A stretch of DNA of 64,000 nt from Planotetraspora thailandica (lineage in GTDB: Bacteria; Actinomycetota; Actinomycetes; Streptosporangiales; Streptosporangiaceae), in NCBI RefSeq assembly GCF_016863335.1, contig NZ_BOOR01000053.1:17364-81363 (forward strand), written 5' to 3'. Made by a program: the position numbers and the translations under genes. Below, in pieces: positions 60,865 to 64,000 of this stretch. Under the pieces are notes generated by a model. It was not told the origin of the DNA, did no database searches, and worked only from the letters and a program-made list of their open reading frames with translations. Within the stretch, counting starts at the first letter, position 1; the number at the start of each line of letters is the position of its first letter.

Positions 60865-62349
60865 TTAGGCCGCGGGGTTGGTTCCGGCCATCATGCCGTA
60901 CGCGGTGTTGACGGCGGCCGAACTGCCGTCGCGGTAGTAGAGGAAGCCGTCATTGGCCTGGAACACGATCCGGGATCCGCGGACCGAGGGGCTGGTGTGC
61001 GCCATCATCCCGTACCGGGTGTCGACCGTGGAGCCGGCGCTGTTGCGGGTGAACAGGAAGCCCGTGTTGGCCTGGAACGCGATCGTCCAGGAGGTGCCCG
61101 ACGCCGAGATCGCGGGGCTGGTGTCGGTCATGAGGCCGAGACGCAGGTCGGTGCCGGTGCCGTTGCTGTTCAGGATCCACAGCAGGCCGGTGTTGGCCTG
61201 GAAGGCGATCACGTAGCCGCCGTTGGACAGTTTCGCGATCGACGGGCTGGTGCCGCGCATCATGCCGAAGCCGGTGTTGACGGTGGCGCCGCCGGAGTCG
61301 CGGTAGTAGAGGAAGCCGTCGTTCGCCTGGAACGCGATCCGCCAGCTGCCGGTGTCTCCGGCGATCGACGGGCTGGTGCCGGCCATCAGGCCCAGGCGCA
61401 GGTCGACCGTCTTGCCGGTGGACATGTTCCGGGTGAACAGCAGGCTGGTGTTGGCCTGGAAGGCGATCTGCCCGCCGGAGATGGACGGGCTGGTGCCGGC
61501 CATCATCCCGAGCTGGGTGTCGTGCATCGCCCCGTTAGTCGCCCGGGTGAACAGGAAACCGGTGTTGGCCTGGAACGCCACCTGTCCGTTCGAAGTGGCC
61601 GGGCTGGTGCCCCGCATCATGCCGTACCGGGTGTCGACCATCGCGCCGTTGGCGTCCCGGGTGAACAGGAAGCCGGTATTCGCCTGGAACGCGACCAGCG
61701 AGCTGGTGCTGGTGGACGGAGGGTCTGGCTCGTCCGGGGTGGTCGAGCCAGGCGCAATGTAGAACCAGTCATTCGAATCGTCGTCGTTGTCGACGTACCA
61801 ACCCCCGGGACTGGTGTTCTCGCCGACGCATACCGCCTTGTCGGAAACGCTGGGCCTGGTGATGCACAGGCGGATTCCACGATGGGCGCCGTCGATCAAC
61901 CGGGTGTTGTACCAGCCGTCGAATGGGGCACGGTCGTACTCGACGAAGCCATCTGGTGTGATCTTCTCGCAGTAGTGCCAGGTGAAGTCGCCGCCGAATT
62001 TCGCGGCCAGCTCTGACGTCGTGTACTGCTTGTAGTGAGGATCGGACGGCGGCACTTTGTCGTTGGTGCGGTCGATGCTGAAGTAGTCGCCGGCCTTGAG
62101 GTAGGCCCTTCCGTATGCGGACGCGTTGTTCCCAGCCGTGCGGAGCTCCGGCTTGGTGCCGTAGATCTCCTGGCTGCCGTACGGGTACCCGACGCTCTTG
62201 TAGTAGATGCCGTCGTTGTTGTCGCAATACTTGGCGTCGGCATGCGGCTCGGCGAACGCCGGGGAGGCGACGCCGACGACGGCCGCGGTGACGGCGAGCA
62301 CGGTCGCCGCCGTCAGGCTCGCCCATCGACGAAGGCGGATGCTTTTCAT
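60865..62349 (-). CDS. Secreted protein with seven propeller-like repeats
   Basis: 494 residues. A signal peptide of about 33 residues ends in SPAFA-EPHADA. An N-terminal domain (about 34-215) has several cysteines (KYCDNNDGIYYKSVGYPYGS, WHYCEKI, LCITRP, AVCVGEN). After a Pro/Ser/Thr linker come seven repeats of 38-43 residues built on AFQANTGFLFTR...DTRYGMMAGTSPSI. Seven units fit a seven-bladed beta-propeller lectin (PLL/tectonin type). ATG 62349 is preceded by GGAG. Likely binds a surface glycan; the target is unknown. Confidence 0.85.
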   Translation of the reverse strand: MKSIRLRRWASLTAATVLAVTAAVVGVASPAFAEPHADAKYCDNNDGIYYKSVGYPYGSQEIYGTKPELRTAGNNASAYGRAYLKAGDYFSIDRTNDKVPPSDPHYKQYTTSELAAKFGGDFTWHYCEKITPDGFVEYDRAPFDGWYNTRLIDGAHRGIRLCITRPSVSDKAVCVGENTSPGGWYVDNDDDSNDWFYIAPGSTTPDEPDPPSTSTSSLVAFQANTGFLFTRDANGAMVDTRYGMMRGTSPATSNGQVAFQANTGFLFTRATNGAMHDTQLGMMAGTSPSISGGQIAFQANTSLLFTRNMSTGKTVDLRLGLMAGTSPSIAGDTGSWRIAFQANDGFLYYRDSGGATVNTGFGMMRGTSPSIAKLSNGGYVIAFQANTGLLWILNSNGTGTDLRLGLMTDTSPAISASGTSWTIAFQANTGFLFTRNSAGSTVDTRYGMMAHTSPSVRGSRIVFQANDGFLYYRDGSSAAVNTAYGMMAGTNPAA

Positions 62350-62481
62350 GTGGGGGGGCTCCGGGAGTGAGGTGTGCGCCGGGTTCATCCGGCGCAGAGA
62401 GCTTCGCACGCCCGGAAGGCCAGGAAAAGATCTTCTGGGAATACGGAGCTACGCGTGGATCGGCCGGATGGTGTTCCCGTT

Positions 62482-63216
62482 TCAGGCCGCCGCGGTGTCC
62501 TGGGTGCGCTTACGGGTGACGTAGTTGCGGGCCACGGCGGTCAGGATGGCGGCCGCGGGGAACCAGACGGCCGCCACCATCCAGAAGTTCTCGTCCCTGC
62601 CGACGAGCGGGAGCGGGGAGAAGAGCCCGCAGAAGAACAGGCCGAAGGCGAGGCCCAGGGTGGCGACCATGCCCGGCGTCGGGGCCGGGGCGGCGCGGCG
62701 GCGTAGCCGCCAGGCGCACGCGATCGTCATGAGGATGCCGGTGGGGACGATGATCAGCGCGAGGATGAGGACTCGCGTGCGTATGTCGGCGGGGGCGTCG
62801 TCCGTCTTCTGGGAAGCGCCCTCGGCCGCGATCTCGGTGAGCAGGCCGCGCCAGATGGTACCGGTGACCCGGTCGCCCTTGTGGATGCCGTCCACGACGG
62901 GGCCGTCGGAGGAGTAGAACGTCTCCCACCTGACGCCGTCCGCGCTCATGAGGAGCACGCGGTTCAACTTGCCCCTGCTTTGGGTCAGGCTGACGCCGGA
63001 CACGGTGAACTCCTGCGTCCAGCGGCATTCGGCGGGCGCGGACGGAGCGGCCGGGCAGCGCGCCGCCGCCTCGTAGGCGTGCAGGTCGCGGTCGCCGCCC
63101 GGCGCGATCGTCGCGACGAGGAAGGCGGCGAGCACCACCAAGGCGACGCCGGCCAGCAGGGTGAGGACGGTTGCAACGGTGCTGCGCAGGATCCGGGTGA
63201 TGGAGATGGGGGTCAC
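62482..63216 (-). CDS. Membrane protein of unknown function
   Basis: 244 residues from GTG 63216. Helix 1 (about 14-37) is followed by an extracytoplasmic domain (about 40-140) with a cysteine pair (AARCPAAPSAPAECRW). Three more helices (LILALIIVPTGILMTIACAW, MVATLGLAFGLFFCGLFSPL, WMVAAVWFPAAAILTAVA) follow. The tail is basic. Nothing in the sequence identifies a family. Confidence 0.7.
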   Translation of the reverse strand: MTPISITRILRSTVATVLTLLAGVALVVLAAFLVATIAPGGDRDLHAYEAAARCPAAPSAPAECRWTQEFTVSGVSLTQSRGKLNRVLLMSADGVRWETFYSSDGPVVDGIHKGDRVTGTIWRGLLTEIAAEGASQKTDDAPADIRTRVLILALIIVPTGILMTIACAWRLRRRAAPAPTPGMVATLGLAFGLFFCGLFSPLPLVGRDENFWMVAAVWFPAAAILTAVARNYVTRKRTQDTAAA

Positions 63217-63410
63217 GCCTCATTTTCCATTTAGTGAATCTTGGGATCCTGGTTGGGGCTCTCGCCGGCTTTCCTTAGGGGTGTACCTGCAGACGTCAGC
63301 ATGTCGCCCAAGTACGGGCGGCATGTGTCGCGCCGTTATGCATCACCCGTTGTCTGTACGGGCATCGGCGACCGGGACCATCAGCCGCGCGCCGGTAATG
63401 ACAATGGACT

Positions 63411-63893
63411 GTGGCGAATATTCAGATACGCCCTGCACGGGCGGAGGAAGCCGGAGTGCTCAGCGAACTGGCACTCCGATCCAAGGGGCATTGGGGCTAC
63501 GACCGCGCCTTCTTGGACGCGTGCCGGGCGGAGCTGACCTTCCCGCCCGAGCGATTGCGGGCGGGTCGAGTCGCTGTCGCCGAGTCTGCCGGTCGAGTGC
63601 TGGGCTTCTACAGCCTGGACGGAGAACCGCCCAGCGGGGAACTGGGCAACATGTGGGTCGACCCTGACTCCATCGGCAGCGGCGTCGGACGCCGTCTGTG
63701 GCACCACGTGATGCAAGCGGCCCGGGTGGCCGGCTTCACCGTCCTGCGCATTGAAGCCGATCCGTTCGCGGAAGGGTTTTACCTGGCGATGGGCGCCGAG
63801 CGCGTCGGTGAGACACCGTCAGGCTCGATACCCGGTCGCGTTCTGCCATTGCTGCACGTACGAATACCGCTTCCCTCACCGGCGCAATCGTGA
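63411..63893 (+). CDS. GNAT family N-acetyltransferase
   Basis: 160 residues from GTG 63411. The N-terminal IQIRPARAEEAGVLSELALR and the acetyl-CoA motif LGNMWVDPDSIGSGVGRRLW (Q/SxxGxG form) are typical, with DPFAEGFYLAMGAERVGE at the C-terminal strand. The acceptor is unknown. No strong ribosome site precedes the GTG, so initiation may be leaderless. The last ~100 bp of the window contain nothing I can support. Confidence 0.85.
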   Translation: MANIQIRPARAEEAGVLSELALRSKGHWGYDRAFLDACRAELTFPPERLRAGRVAVAESAGRVLGFYSLDGEPPSGELGNMWVDPDSIGSGVGRRLWHHVMQAARVAGFTVLRIEADPFAEGFYLAMGAERVGETPSGSIPGRVLPLLHVRIPLPSPAQS

Positions 63894-64000
63894 GCCCGCC
63901 AACCCCGGCTCTGGACCTCGGTCTCAGCAGCAGGACGCGGTGGCTCAGGCGGTTCGCGAAGCCCAATGCGACTCGACGAGAAGGTGGGCGTGGGCTAGGG

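Noticed and set aside
60826..62016. 396-codon plus-strand frame opposite the seven-repeat protein
   Set aside because: Antisense shadow: its own repeats merely mirror the DNA repeats of the secreted protein gene on the other strand.

Overview
The window is about 70% GC, densely coded and clearly actinobacterial. Marker genes are mycothiol synthesis (mshA), lipid II amidation (murT-gatD), carD, senX3-regX3-type phosphate control, an SseA/SseC sulfurtransferase pair, DUF2516 and a lone ESX-type MinD/ParA ATPase. Many genes start without a ribosome-binding site, with a TANNNT -10 box 6-8 nt before the start codon (leaderless mRNAs). Gene order resembles Streptomyces and Streptosporangiales chromosomes; a Streptosporangiaceae member (Nonomuraea/Sphaerisporangium-like) is my best guess, from gene content only.

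Layout. 1-3279: end of an ECF sigma factor gene with its zinc anti-sigma factor, then a thioredoxin-like protein, a cysteine-containing leader peptide, DUF4395, sulfurtransferase and SseC (DUF1416). 3696-12913: an unrecognised envelope cluster of a polytopic membrane protein, three single-pass proteins, a VirD4-like protein that has lost its P-loop, and a HerA-type ATPase. 13089-20334: housekeeping genes (murT-gatD, DsrE, nitrobindin, Fur, ygfZ, dtd, asparaginase, corA), with a small minus-strand transcription unit upstream of fur. 20339-22057: a decayed insertion holding a duplicated alaX 3' end, an orphan ESX-type ATPase and a frameshifted phoD remnant. 22058-29900: alaX, DUF2516, an HBHA-like protein, an XRE regulator, BlaI/M56, macro domain, GNAT, methyltransferase, SDR and mshA behind a SigR-type promoter. 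29911-41448: ybjN, gpmA, a repeat-rich spacer, phoU divergent from senX3-regX3, a lipoprotein, carD-ispF, a DUF2637 protein, a PPOX oxidoreductase, cysS and rlmB.

41497-57857: a tRNA-Thr(UGU) gene followed by accessory DNA. Two more copies of the tRNA 3' end (47145-47169 and 50660-50710), a tyrosine-integrase C-terminal remnant next to the tRNA, and a copy of the tRNA terminator's right arm at 57839 indicate stacked or decayed integrations. Cargo includes regulator/membrane-protein pairs, an MFS exporter with a GntR regulator, a large secreted phosphoesterase, NhaA, a NarL-type two-component system and a fluoride-resistance operon (crcB-DUF190-crcB) under a fluoride riboswitch. 57908-64000: a GT-C glycosyltransferase, a Rieske oxygenase, a secreted protein with seven propeller-like repeats, a membrane protein and a GNAT acetyltransferase.

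The best candidate for an undescribed system is the HerA/VirD4-like envelope cluster (about 5.4-12.9 kb). Next are the minus-strand peptide/RNA unit at 16.1-16.4 kb, the TAAC half-site array before the phosphoesterase, and the tRNA-Thr island.
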